Positions 1 through 12,818 of a stretch of DNA of 64,000 bases are shown in pieces; position 1 is the first letter of the stretch; every line of letters begins with the position of its first letter. Origin of the DNA: Holacanthus passer (taxonomy: Eukaryota; Chordata; Actinopteri; Pomacanthidae); NCBI GenBank assembly GCA_025331565.1, contig JAFREQ010000077.1, positions 557,501 to 621,500 of the forward strand, read 5' to 3'. Under the pieces are notes generated by a model. The model searched no databases, had not been told where the DNA came from, and saw only the letters and a program-made list of their open reading frames with translations. The translations under genes and the position numbers were made by a program.

Positions 1-672
1 TTTTTAAAATATCTCACACATTGTAAAGAATGCACTGACAAACAAATCATGACAGACAATGACTTGTGAAGACAAACATCTATACTTAAAGTAATATATT
101 GAGGTTGTGTCTAGGGTTTAATAACATGCCTCTGAGAAACAAACAAGCCTAACAAATATTTCAAATAAAGGACGGACAGGTGGGAGAAATAAACAAACAT
201 TATGTAATGATAAATAACGCTGTCTCCTGATTTGGAGTCATGCCGACACCCCTCACATCATCGGGATGAGATGTAGAAGACATGTTGATTCATCTCATGC
301 ATGACGCTAACCTTACAAGCATGACTGCTGAGCATGAGTGTCTGCTCTCACCAGTTATTAAATCTATGTACAGTATGTGACATGAGAACAAGCCTTTACT
401 GAACTCCCTCAATAAATGTAAGCACAGTTAAACAACCATGGTATTGGTCATGTTTTTGGTTTGGTAGAGCACATTTACAGTCACCAGTTGTTTTGGGTCA
501 ATTAAACTAAGAAAAAAACCCGGCAGTCGTCAGTTTTTTGAGAACAAGCCTTTACTGAACTCCCTCATTTACAGTCACCCAGTTTTTGTTTTGGCACATT
601 TACAGTCACCAGTTGTTTTGGGTCAATTAAACTAAGAAAAAAACCCGGCAGTCGTCAGTTTTTCTGACCTAC
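1..672 (-). other. gria2 intron 11, partial
   Basis: Intron following the Q/R exon on the minus strand; the window ends before the next exon. In mammals this intron carries the complementary sequence that pairs with exon 11 for editing. By eye I see no long complement to the exon here; the best short match is eight bases at 376-383. A tandem duplication occupies 384-663. Confidence 0.85.
384..663. repeat. Tandem direct duplication beside the exon 11 splice donor
   Basis: A 69-base block at 470-538 recurs without change at 595-663, and a 27-base block at 384-410 recurs at 540-566. The offsets are 125 and 156 bases, so the left copy has about 31 extra bases between the blocks. On the transcribed strand the nearer copy begins nine bases after the splice junction. 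Perfect identity means a recent duplication or an assembly error. Confidence 0.92.
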
Positions 673-1040
673 CTGGGTGAGATGTCACAGCCTTGGCGCA
701 TGAAGGCGCCGAGGGAGAACCACAGGCTGTTGAATATGCCAAACTCGTTAGTCGACTCGTTGGTCTGGATCTGCCCGTCCTCATACTCCTCGGTGTGCCA
801 CTCGTACGGGCTGAAGCGGCTGACGAGGAACAGCACCACGCTGACGCCGATGTAGGCAAAAACGATGCACATCCAGATCTCGTAGGCCAGCGGGTCCAGG
901 AAGGAGAAGACTCCCGGTTTGGATTTCTGAGGCTTCTTTATCATGATGGAGATTCCCAGAGACATGAAGGGTTTGGAGAAGTCAATCACCTCCTCTCGTA
1001 CCAAAGTGATGGTCAGAGGAGCCACGGCGATGTCTGCTTT
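673..1040 (-). CDS. gria2: gria2 exon 11: end of S1, M1 and M2 pore loop with the Q/R site as Arg
   Basis: The exon is 368 bp and encodes residues 489-610 plus two bases of the next Arg codon. It contains the ligand-contact motif APLTITLVREEV (Pro, Thr and Arg), SKPFMSLGISIMIKKPQKSK, M1 (IWMCIVFAYIGVSVVLFLV) and the pore loop NSLWFSLGAFMRQGCDISP. The Q/R-site codon at 698-696 is CGC (Arg), so a non-edited transcript already encodes the form that lowers Ca2+ permeability. In mammals the genome has CAG here and ADAR2 makes the change in RNA. The acceptor is TTGACAG and the donor GTAGGT at 672-667. The 170-codon plus-strand open frame here is an antisense shadow. Confidence 0.97.
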
Positions 1041-4000
1041 CTGTCAAACCAGGAAGAAACAGGAAGTTATTACATCTGTTTATTAAATGGAATTTCAAAT
1101 GCATGCTGGGAAACAAGCATTGTCACAAGGTTTGCAAAATTAACGAACCAGAATAAGTTGCATGTGGTGTTATCTCTTGTTAAAGATACTCACCCCATAT
1201 ACTAACTCTCCGACCATCCCGTTCCAGATTTTGGTCTCAGCATCTCTGGCTCCATATTTTCCATCCCCCACTATTTTCAGTTGATATTTGAAGCCGCAGT
1301 GCTTCGCTATCTCCGCAGCCAGATCTACACAGTAACCTTCGTAGCGCTCATTGTCTACGAAAAGGTCGGCGTTCTTTTTCAGCATTACATATGGCGCTTC
1401 CTGAAGGACAGAGACAAATACAGAAAACACTGCTGAGCACAAGAGGTTCGAATTACAATGTAAAAAGCTACTTCACAGACGAGGGTTTCAAACTAGGGTG
1501 ACACGTTATTATGAATACAAGAGGGTACTGGTATTAAACAAAGCACATCCTTGTAGAGGGAAATTACTGGTCTGGTTATATTGTGGTTGTCAATCTGAAG
1601 ATAAGGTTCATGCAGAAGCAACATGCAACAAAGCAAAAACAGTATCCTCTCCTTAATGGAAAATGTGAAGTGAAACTACCACAATCATTTTGTCAGATTA
1701 AGTCTGAATCAAATAAAATTCTAATGTTGAAATATATTTGAATGATCTTTGAATTAAAAAAAACATGGCAGGCATATGTTGGACCAGCTACTTAACACCA
1801 GATGGGAGACACAGTTAAAACAGTTTATAATGAGTTATACAATCATATATTATAATATTTACCAAGATGGTGGTGACAATAACTGTTTTGTTTTCCATTC
1901 CTGTTGTGTCGTTTGCGAAGACATCAGATTTGGTGACGGCCATTTTGTCAACTTCGTTCCAGTATCCGATCTGTCGGGACAGTTTGACATCAATTAATAA
2001 CCTGATCCTCGAATTCAAACCATCCACAAGGTAAAAAAAAAAGGTGTTGGTTCTTACCTTCACGGGACCGTTACTCTTCAGTTCCATTATATTCACTGAG
2101 TAGTTGACTCGTTTGCCATGTTGATCAAACTGGATGTTTCCTGTCAGGCCTTCAACTCGCACCTTCCAGACAGAAAATCAAACAGGCTTGATTGAAACAA
2201 GTGGTTGAATGTGACTTAATGTTGAAGGAGACAATGCACAATTCAAGATCTAAAAAAATGTTCCTTAATTTGAAAATGTCACCACTTTTAGTTCCTTCAG
2301 TAATGAATAAATTTAGTACAGCTGGTGTGATTGGAGGGTGTGATGGCAGAAATAACTGTGATAGTATTTTTATCTGCCAAGTGTTATTCAGTGAGTTAAT
2401 CACTAAAACACACTGTTTTCCAGGAGGTCATCATCTTTGATTTTGGAAAATAACATAAGTTTTACATTTTATCCATATCTCTGCCACTCTGGCTCGAGCA
2501 TGTAAGCTTTGGAGAAGTCTCTGAACTCGTATCTATTGGCCATGTAGATGAGATGGGTGTCCTGTTATTCATCCACAGAGTTAGATCCTAAATGGCTTCA
2601 AAGGGGGTTTCATGCCGAGCTACAAAGCAGCGGACAGCCATAAGGAAACTATCAGTGTCCAGATTGGAGAGGAGATGGCAGCGCAGACACAGCGTGTGTT
2701 GAGACACTTGAAAAATATTCTCTTCTCTTATTGGCAGCCAAGTTAAATAACAAAAGGACAAAGGCAGGAGCAGAAGGAGGCTTAAAGGTACCCCATGGAG
2801 TTTCCTTGTAAACACAGTTACGCTTAAATGCATTTTTTTCCCAACAAAACACTTTGAGAGCCTAACAAACATGTTGAGTGGATTTCATTTCTTCATAAAA
2901 ATGGGCTTGTAGTATCATCTTAACAGACAGTAACTTCCTGTCTCGTCCTCATGGGATGGCTGTATATGCATTTCCAGACTCCAGGTGATGGCATTAAAGC
3001 CAAGGACTGGTCAATTCAGTCTCACTATGCATGAAGCTATTATGGTTTGTGGACACCCGTCCACCAATGTCTCGTGGCCAGCAGGAATAGTTCAGGGACT
3101 TTTCCCAAACTCGGATGAGTCAGTTTGGCAGAGATGCAGAAAAAAGAAAAACCTTTGAGATCCGAGATGATGACTCTGAAACCTTGGTGCAACACAACAG
3201 GCATCTTCATAAAAATATGTTGCATGTCTTTGACAGGTACTTTTTCTTTCAGCTTAGTTTTGTCTCAGTTCAGATAACGTGAATGTTTTCTGAAGATGAT
3301 CACAAGTCCAGAGATTCTGTTGAGATCTGCTATCAGGCGCTTTTGGTTTAAAAGGCAGAATCACTTTGAATTTGACTTGTGTTCCAAGTTCACAACCTGT
3401 AGCTACAACCTGAAAAACCTCAAACAAAGTGGAAAAAAAGAGAAATCTACTTTGGCTTCACTTTGGCTGTCAAGCTTCATTTCTCTGCAGGAGTGAAGCT
3501 AATCTCGCCTCGCATCAAAGCTCAGAGGACGGCGTGTGGGCAGACCTGTGTTCCTCCTTCTGAAGAATAGCTGTCAGTAAATCCGTGTGCGTCCACATGC
3601 ATGGTGAAAACATCAGTCTTTAATCAATCTCTGTGAAGTACTTTCGTTCTTTGAGGGTCTTTGTGCGTTTCCTGAGGGAGAGCTGCTGTTACCACGGCAA
3701 CAAGTCCTCGCCAACAGGAGGATGTGTGTGTGTTACCTGTTTGAGCGCTCGCTCGATCTCCACTCCCTGAGCCCAGGGAACGGCTGGGTTGGCCAGACAG
3801 TCGCCGTTGTTGGCCCTCCTGGTGAAGTCGATGCGCTGTTTGTGCAGGTAGCGAAAGGCCTCCGTCATCACCTGCACGGCGTCGTAGGTCAACGCTGATG
3901 TGTACTAGGTGAGGACGATGGGAAAAGATAGTTAGAAATAGGGTTGTCTAACCATGATGTTAACCCTCACCCAACCCTGATACGGCTTATTCTTGTGGAC

Positions 4001-7000
4001 TTTTGTTGTTGTCCAAAAACTGCATGGGCGCTTCACACCGTAGGAGAGAGAGATGAAAAGCAAAAGATCTAAAAATGTTGAGACACAGCAGCAGTTATGG
4101 GTGAACAGATTTCCAAAAAGTCCTTTTCTGACAAAAATATCAAATCTGCAGGGTCTCAATTAGCAGGAATGAGATGCTTTGCTCCCCTGCAGATGACTTT
4201 GTGACTTGTCTCGACATCTAAATATTATTCTGCGATGGCTTGAGGCAAACTACATTAGAAGTGTCAAGTCTGGGCCTCAAGTGAAACCATGAATCTCATT
4301 CACAACCTCCCCTCATCAACTTGCAAGGGAGAGAATAATTAGTTGACATGAGAGGCTTTAGCTCTAATTACTAACCTTAAATTCACCTATTGAACAAATG
4401 AAGACGACCAACATACTGAAGAACTAAACCACGCACACACCGCACCTCTCCATTATCCTTCCTGGTATCTTCTCAGAATTAGGCTGCGTATTATCTGTCT
4501 GGTGCTGGTGGTCATTTTTTTATTGTCTATCTGTTGTATTTACGTTCTGTGCCGCACTATGTTGTAAATGTCAGAATGATTTTTCACCCTCACTCGAACC
4601 ACTTGCAGCAGCCGGGCCGTGTGGAAATAAAAAGAACTTAAGAGTCAGGAGAATATTTTTGGCCACGGCTGATATTTCGATTGTGAGTAGTTTACAGCGT
4701 CTCTGGGTTTAGAGACGGAGAGTGGGAGGAAAGTTCAGTTCTGAGAGGGCGGATATTGTTTCGACTTCATTTACATCGCATGCATATGAAATAATAATAT
4801 TTGTATCAGCTCATGGAAAAATGTGTGTGTTTGTGCAGCAGTGCATAAGAATCATTACTCAGAGACGTGTTTACTGAGTGTGTACATGTGAGTGTAACAA
4901 TGCAGATCGAGGCAGCATAATTTAGATTGAGGGCACAAACACATTAGAGCAACTCAGGCACATTTAAGTGCTTGCAAAGACGTTTTCAACCAACAATCCT
5001 GCCCCCGCAAATAAACAAGAAATGTATGTCTCCGTGTGAGTAATAGTCGGCTCCCTGGTGTTTTAACTCACCCTTATTTTACTGTCGGCTCCAGGATACT
5101 CCTTTTCTTCCAGGGCCTCCCATCTCTGGTCAAACTTGGACACCAGAGGATCATCAAAATCAACAATCTGAAAGCCAGACACGTTGGCTCCACCATACTG
5201 GATTTTGGATAGATCCCCATCAATGAAACCCTGAAAACACACAGAGACCCAAGTGTTATCTCTGTATATAAGTGATAACACAGTAAATGAATGTCGAAGT
5301 CGTGTAAACTTACCAGATTGGCTATAATGTAGTGGTAGCCTTTAACATGTCTGCCGATTGTGATGACCTGCAAGGACACACAAATATAAAACAGGAAATA
5401 AAGCTCCTGCTGCAATAAGAAAAACATCTTGAGTAAACAAGTCTCTCAAACATGTTCTATTATACAACTGTGACTTTGCTAATAGAGTTTTAAAATGGTT
5501 CACTGTGCGACTGCCGGATACTTCAAAGCTTTTTCTGTTGTCCCCAATATGTTTTTTTACTTTCATTGTAATTCCTTAATAGACCAAGAGGGTGGCAACC
5601 AGAGATAAGACAATCATAAATGCAATAACAGTTGTGTTCAAGCTCAACAATTGTATTCAAACATTCTAATTTGTCACTATATCAACCCTAACATGGCTGA
5701 CAGTCCGGGCCATTATCACTGGAACTGTGGCTTAAACACTCACAAACACTGCCAGACACAGATATCCAATTCCATATCCACTTCTTTTATCAGCCGAGCA
5801 CCAGAAAAAGGCAGAAAATAACAGAAATATCAACTAGGTACCGTTTCAGTGCCTCACATAAATGACACACCTGAAACTAATCCCGCCGCCTGACTGGCAC
5901 CTCCGTTTGTCAGGGCCGCTACTTGAAGCAGATTTGAATAATAACGTCTCATATCTCCTACGTAAATGTCTTTGACACGAAGCAAGAAACTTCCACCTGA
6001 ACGGATTCTGTTTTTCCCCGATAAAACAGGCGCCGAGGCTGCGGGCATTGATTTCATTCAGCATTCAGTTAAACAGACGTTGGCATGCTTTAAATGCTAA
6101 TCGATGAGCGTCTCTCCTGGGTAAAAGGTAGAGTAAAAATAACCTGTTTATGCGCATCTGTTTTGCCTTTAATTGCAGTTTTGTTTACAGCCTAAATGAA
6201 CAATTAGTGTAATTGTTATGGAGCCTTTCTACATCTGCCGGACTGCCGGGTGCCTGTGACGATGTTGTTCCTCCAAGTGCTGCATCAAATGCACATATTT
6301 CAACTGAACACCACTTCTGTCCTACAGGAGTAATTAAAGGACAATAGGGTTGTTAGCATTTCCTGAATTCCTATAAAAATACTGCCCATAATTGCCTTGT
6401 GTTATTTACACTTCACAATGCTATTCTCATATAATGAGATTTGATTTTCCCCGTCTTCGTGGCTGTTTTCAAATTAAATACCAAGACCAAACGTAAAGAA
6501 GAGTGTAACAATTCTATACCTTAATTAAAAGCAAGCTTTATTTTCTGTTTGGTTTTATGGCCTCTAGTTGGTTTTTTTGTCTGTTGAATTGTGATTCACT
6601 AAAGTCGAGAAAAAAGACGAGAAAACACACTCTTGATTTTACAAGTGAATTGTAAGATCACATGCTCAGTTCAATGCAATAAGTGGTTTTGTTGCTGCAG
6701 CCTTACTTGGTCTGGACTGACCTTATTAACAAGTCAGTTTATAACATCCTGCAAACTTCACTTGAGACCACTATTCTGCAAAAGCTGCGCTCACTTTTAG
6801 ATGGGTCCTTATTAATCCACAATATTGAGAACTAGACAGAAAAAAAATTGGTAGATTGTGTTGCCTTATTAGTGTTGAAATGCAATGCTGCAAAACACAA
6901 GATCAATAATGATGTCATATCCATCAAAAATAGTTGTGGGTTTACCACAAAAAGAGTAAAATTTCAGTCTATTGAGGACATGTTTCTGCAAAATGATTAA

Positions 7001-10000
7001 AACATCCCTGGTGGCCGAGTCCAACCTCTGAGGTTTATATGACTTGCAGGTTGCAACATCAAGCCGAGCAAACATGTCGAGCAAAAACCAACAAAAAGAT
7101 CGCAAAAATATTCAATGTGATAATTGTGTGTAATAATTTGCAATCCAACAGCTTCGGAAAGGGAAAATAATATCAGCAAAATATATTCAGGCACCGCTTA
7201 GTAGATGCTACCATATCAGCAACAACTCGACCTGAGGCCTGTGTTGTCAGCAGGACAAGTACAAGAAATCTATTGGGCCAAAATCATTTTTTCAAAGAAG
7301 GATATATACTATTGGTGTGTTGGAGGAGTGAACTATTATTCCCTCAATTTTTCATCATCACTTGTCCCTGATAGTAAAAATAAGAAAAGACAAGATACTC
7401 GTTCACTTGACTTACTGTCAAACCAGAGGCCTCACCCAGTGTTTACTTTCAACACCAAATCCAGACGCCACATAAATTCAGAATGAAAGGTTAAAAGAAG
7501 ACAAGCCGGACCTGACCGACCCACAGCGGTCTGACTCCTGACAGCAGGCTGCAGCTGTTAGGAGCAATAAAAACAGCGCTGAAAACACGGCAGCAGCATC
7601 CACTACTCCTTTATCTGAATCCCAGTTCACCAGCTTGAAAGTCTGGTGTCAGCTGTGAAATACAAAACTGTTTCACTTACTATCAAATAAAAGAAAAACA
7701 CAAACCCCCCTGAGCTTATACTGTAACAGAGCTACCCAAAACATGTCAAGATAACGCTCTCATTGAATTTCAGCAGCTTTGCTCTCAGGGTTTTTCAGGT
7801 TAACATAATCAAAGATGTCTCCTTGGTATAGTGATGTCTACATTTCAGTTATTGTATTTTAGTATTGCTAGTATTACAGTATGTCCTGCTCCATCAGCAG
7901 CCATAACGATCAAAAACCACTCGACCTGCTCCATGATGTCTTTCACTTTGTCCTGTTCGCAGTCCAGGATCACCCTCCTCTCCTTCTTGTTCTCCAGATC
8001 CTGGAACAGCGAGCGGTAGGCCTCATCCTTCCTCTCGTCCTTCAGGTTCCCCACGTTGATGGCCGTCACCTGCCACTTCCTCTCCGCCGCCGTGTCCAGA
8101 ACGACCTGCAGCGTCGTCAGGCCTGAGGACGGAAACAAAGTGGAATTAAAACATTGATGATGTTCACTGTCTGACTGATTTATCTGATGGTAGTGAAGAC
8201 TTTTAGAGAACTGTTAATGTTTTCGAGACATCCTGCTGATAAATGGGACTAAAACTTTTTACCACCTTAGGAAGGAAGGAATAAAGAAGATATGCATTGT
8301 GTGTCTGCACAATATTTGTCTCTTTGTAATCTCTCTCCCTGCAGTAATGTCCGCCATATATTTTGTTGTATACCATTTTGTGTGCACCACAAAAAGAGAA
8401 AGCGTGGCAATGGAGCAAAAACAGTAAACTCCAAACAATCATGCAGCAGACAAAACTTATTCAAAACTCATGAACATACAGTTCTATTGTTGCAGATTTG
8501 CATTCACTGTCTGCTTATTCAGACTCTGTGGAGGTTTTACAGAGACTCGCTGCCTTATGTAAAGAGCTCATCAAGATGAGTCACAGGTGTTCTGGCGTGA
8601 ACCTGACCAACATGTGGGAGGAAAGTGGGTCTAACAATGTACTTGACTGCATCAACGCCTAAAGTTTTATATCGCTGATTTATGAGTGCGTTTCTGAGCT
8701 CAACCTGTGGTGTTTTTCCATCTCAATTTTCGAAACAATTTAGTCATTGACAAAACAGTCTCTGCTCAAGGTCCACTTACTGAGTTGTTCAGATGGTTTT
8801 CAGAGTATCACAGTCTTCATCAGGATGTGACGTTTGCTCAGGTGTCACAGAACTGCAGATGTTCAAACTTTCAAGAATGTTGAGTCAGGGCTCAACGTTA
8901 AAGCCAACACGGACTTTAGACTTCATCTGCTAATGATCAGGTCAAACGCTACGGAAGAATGAGTAACCAGACTTTGCATGGAGACTTTTTTCACAACTGT
9001 TGTTTGTAATGTCCGTCAAGCTCAATTTTAGTTGTTCCTTGTCCTCATCCTTCTCTGGTCTTTCAGAAAGGTGCAGACAATCATATAACTTCCTCCATCT
9101 CTCCCTCATCCCTTCACTGGCTTCCCACCAGTGAAAATGTAAATGTATTAAAATGTACATCAGGTTTTTATTGTTACATACAATCATACACACAGTCATG
9201 AGACAATGACCTCCGCATTTAACCCAACGATGAGGAGCGCTCGGTCAGGCCGGAGGAAACCTTCCTCTGCTTTTTGTCGAAGTGGGTGAGTGTTAATAAA
9301 ACATCTTCATCCTATACACTTACATGTTTTATTCTTTACCCCAAAACCCTGTCTGAGTAATTCAATTACATGTAGCACCTGTCCATCGGTGTGAAGCGCA
9401 GCCTGTTAGAGGCAAAGACTGCAGCCTCATTTTGAACTTATATTCCCATCACACTCTCTATCTAGTTTCACAGCTGAATCTCCACTGATATTGATCCCTG
9501 GTCTGCAGAGGGCAGCCGGAGAGTGCTTTGATAAAAGGGTCGAGTGTTTCATGCCGCCTTGCTACAGCGAGGTGAATTACAGATGTAATCAATTTAATGC
9601 GACACGGCGGTGGTTTTATGATGGCGGGGAGGAAAATGGAGGCTTGCAGTTTTATCTGAATGAACTATACATCATAATTACAGTAAGGTCATTACGGTGT
9701 GGTTAAATTTGACTGTTTCATCAATGCTTATTAAAAGAGATAATTGGAATTTAGGGTGATAACTAAAGTGAAGGTAAAGCAAGGACAAAAGCAAGGTGTT
9801 AAAAAAAAATGCTGACTACGCATCAACGGCGATTAAGGTTAAATTATAGTTTTACATGATCAGTCTTTGTCCTTGTATCACGCATGTTGGCTCCTATCTC
9901 TAAACATCATTGTAAGTTTTTTTATTATACTGGGTGATTCTTACGTTTTCTCACATTTTGAACAGTATTTGCATTATTTTTAGAAAAGGCTCTAAAAAGC

Positions 10001-12776
10001 AGCCTCATCACTGCTCTAAATTAAAACTCACAGCTGGAAGGCTTCTCATTTTAGCTGTTACAAAGCTACAGCTTCTCCTGCGAAACAGCAGGAGTGTTAT
10101 GTTTACTCAAGGGTTGAGCAACACAGTTTAATTAAAATCAAACTATATATTGAGAAAATCACATGATCTACTCACATCATGCTGATTAAAATCTAATAAA
10201 TGAATAAAAATTCAGTCTGCAGAGGCAAATTCCACAGAGACTCATGTCAGTGGGGTCACAGATATTAATTTTTAAAAAGGGTTTATGCCAAATTATTTGA
10301 AAAGTCTAAGTAGTCACGTCTTTTGTATTTCTCACTGAAGAAGTTATAACTTTATTAATTACTAGTTATTCAATAAATTGTTTGTTACATTTCTTACTTG
10401 ACTCTATCCAGCTTTGTAAAATGCACCTTGCAAAAGCTCCACATGTTGCATCTACTGTATTTACTTCTAACATATGTAAAAAAAAAGAAGTCTTTTCCTC
10501 ACAGCCTCCAACTCTGATCTTAACCCTGGTCACTCCTGGATGTACAGTAGTTTTCCCAGTGGCTAGCAAACAAGCTAAGAACACACACACATGTAAATAA
10601 CACACAATTAAAATTTTGGCGTTATCCCAGACAAGTCTGCACAGACGCACCTGATATCAACTCTCAAATCCAACTCCTGGTGAAGTTGCAAACAAGCCAA
10701 CGCCCAAAATGTTGAAGCAATATATGGTATTAGTAACTGAAGCAAGTAATCAGTAATGCATAATGCACACAAAACTATCAAAAGGTCAGTACACCACTGT
10801 TTGCACAACATAATTTGTCTTTCTTTCTCCAATCTGCAGCACGTCGCTTTACTCTAGATGTTATCTGTGTATCTGCACAGTGAACGTTGTGATAACTGTA
10901 TAATAAAAAAATATTCGCTGCTGCTCTAAATCCAGAACTCAAGTGGAGACTTGGCTCCTCTGATTTCCTCTGCAGTTCACAGACTGCTGCATATTCCCCT
11001 TTGGAAGAATGGCTTATTATCACTTCTGTTTAGAGTGAGACATATGTTACGTCTTGGCTGGCAGTCAACATTGTGCCATCCATTCAAACAGGCACAGAGA
11101 CACCGTGGAGAGCAAAGATATGTTATGTGATTCCACATTTAGCCTTAAAATTGGCCTGGGTTTAAAAGGTCATGGGAGGATAACGAGACGTGAACTAGTG
11201 TTTAAAGTGGCATTTTGTTATTCAGCAATTTGATGAAGCAGCAGAAGATTATTTCTTTTCTTCCATACCACTTTCACACCAGGCACAAGACCCATTAACA
11301 CCCACCAACATCAACATCAACTGTTAAATGGCTCTGCAGTAGTTACATCAGCTCCAGCTTCAGTCAGCAGTGATGGAAACATGGTGGACACGCTCATTTT
11401 CATCCCCTTTCTGGCAATGACACTATGACGCATATTGAACATTATTTATTGTCATTTACAGTCTGAGAACAACGTGCAAAACGACATTGTCCAGTCAGCA
11501 CTGAGTTTGTTGAGAGAGACTCAAGTAAAAATATAAAACTGCTGTAACATTGTGACTGCTTTCCAATGTTTTCTGATGCTTTCATGATTTTGAATGTGAC
11601 AAACCAGAAAAAAAAGCAGAAAAACAAACTTGCATTAAAAAACCTGCATATATGTGCTAATTTTGGTAAAATGGTAGTAAGGATTGCAGATGCAGCCTTG
11701 ACTGTTATTGTCATTGATAAGAAGCATCTCAATGAGTGGATGTGTGTGAATGTATGGCCATGTGTATCATGCGATGCAAAGCTATTCAAATTAGGAAAAC
11801 AGGCTCATAAATATTGCACAGACGAAAGCAGTTCAATACCTACAAATGCAGCTTCATATTAGCTATAATCTCTTTGCCTCAGGCTATTGTTTCCTCACTC
11901 ATCCACCGTGGTAAAGGTCCAACATCCTTCCCCCAGGTCTACCTGTCCACTTTCTGCATAACACCAAGTGCCACTTAAATCAATTGCAAAGTGGTTATAG
12001 GCTCTTATATAAGATATGAGAGCAGAATGTTGTGATGGCCTGCAGTGCTGCCATTAGAGAGAGAGGATCTGCAAATGGTAATTTCTTTAGAAATAAGGAA
12101 ACGAGTGCCCATCCTCTTGTGGATGGCTGAGACTTTTTGAATTCTCTGAACAGGTCAGAAGCCCTAAATACTGTGAACCATACAAATTGTATCAAAGCAT
12201 GGATAGAAATGGACATGCAATAAAATAAAAGTAAGAAAAATGAGAAAGGCTGTTATGGGGTTTATTTCTTGACGGCAGTAATAACTTCTTCAGGTGAGTA
12301 AAATGTTATCACACCTATATACACTGATATAAGACGCGCAGAATCAAATGTAAGTCCTAAAGATTCGAGGCTGCTTTTACAGGACTGGTGAAAAAAAAGG
12401 TTGTTAAAAAGGAATTCCCCTATCTTTTCTTTCCCCTTTATTAATCCAACTGTCAGAGCTAAAATATCAAAGATCTGGTGAGAGAATCCACTTCTCAAAG
12501 TTTGACTGAGCACAAATCTGCGTTCAGTGAGCCAAAGGAACACAGAAGAGAACGCTCGGAGTGCCCGTCCGCCCACGTACATACATCCATTATCTAAACT
12601 GACTTACTGACAACAGCTGACAATGGCGGTGTTGGTTCATCCATTAGTCTCAATGTGCTAATAGAATTCATCATAACCAGTGGCAACTCTATTGCCTTCA
12701 CTCCCTCGGCTCCCTCTTTGACTGAGAAACACCCACACACTCGTCCTTGCATCATTTACCAACCGGCTCAGTCGCT

Positions 12777-12818
<42 letters not shown>

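Noticed and set aside
376..383. Match to exon 11 as a possible editing complement
   Set aside because: Only eight bases match, which is expected by chance in 670 bases. A folding calculation would be needed to claim an editing duplex.
693..1205. 170-codon plus-strand open frame
   Set aside because: It is antisense to gria2 exon 11, whose protein is strongly conserved on the other strand, and it has no recognisable motif.
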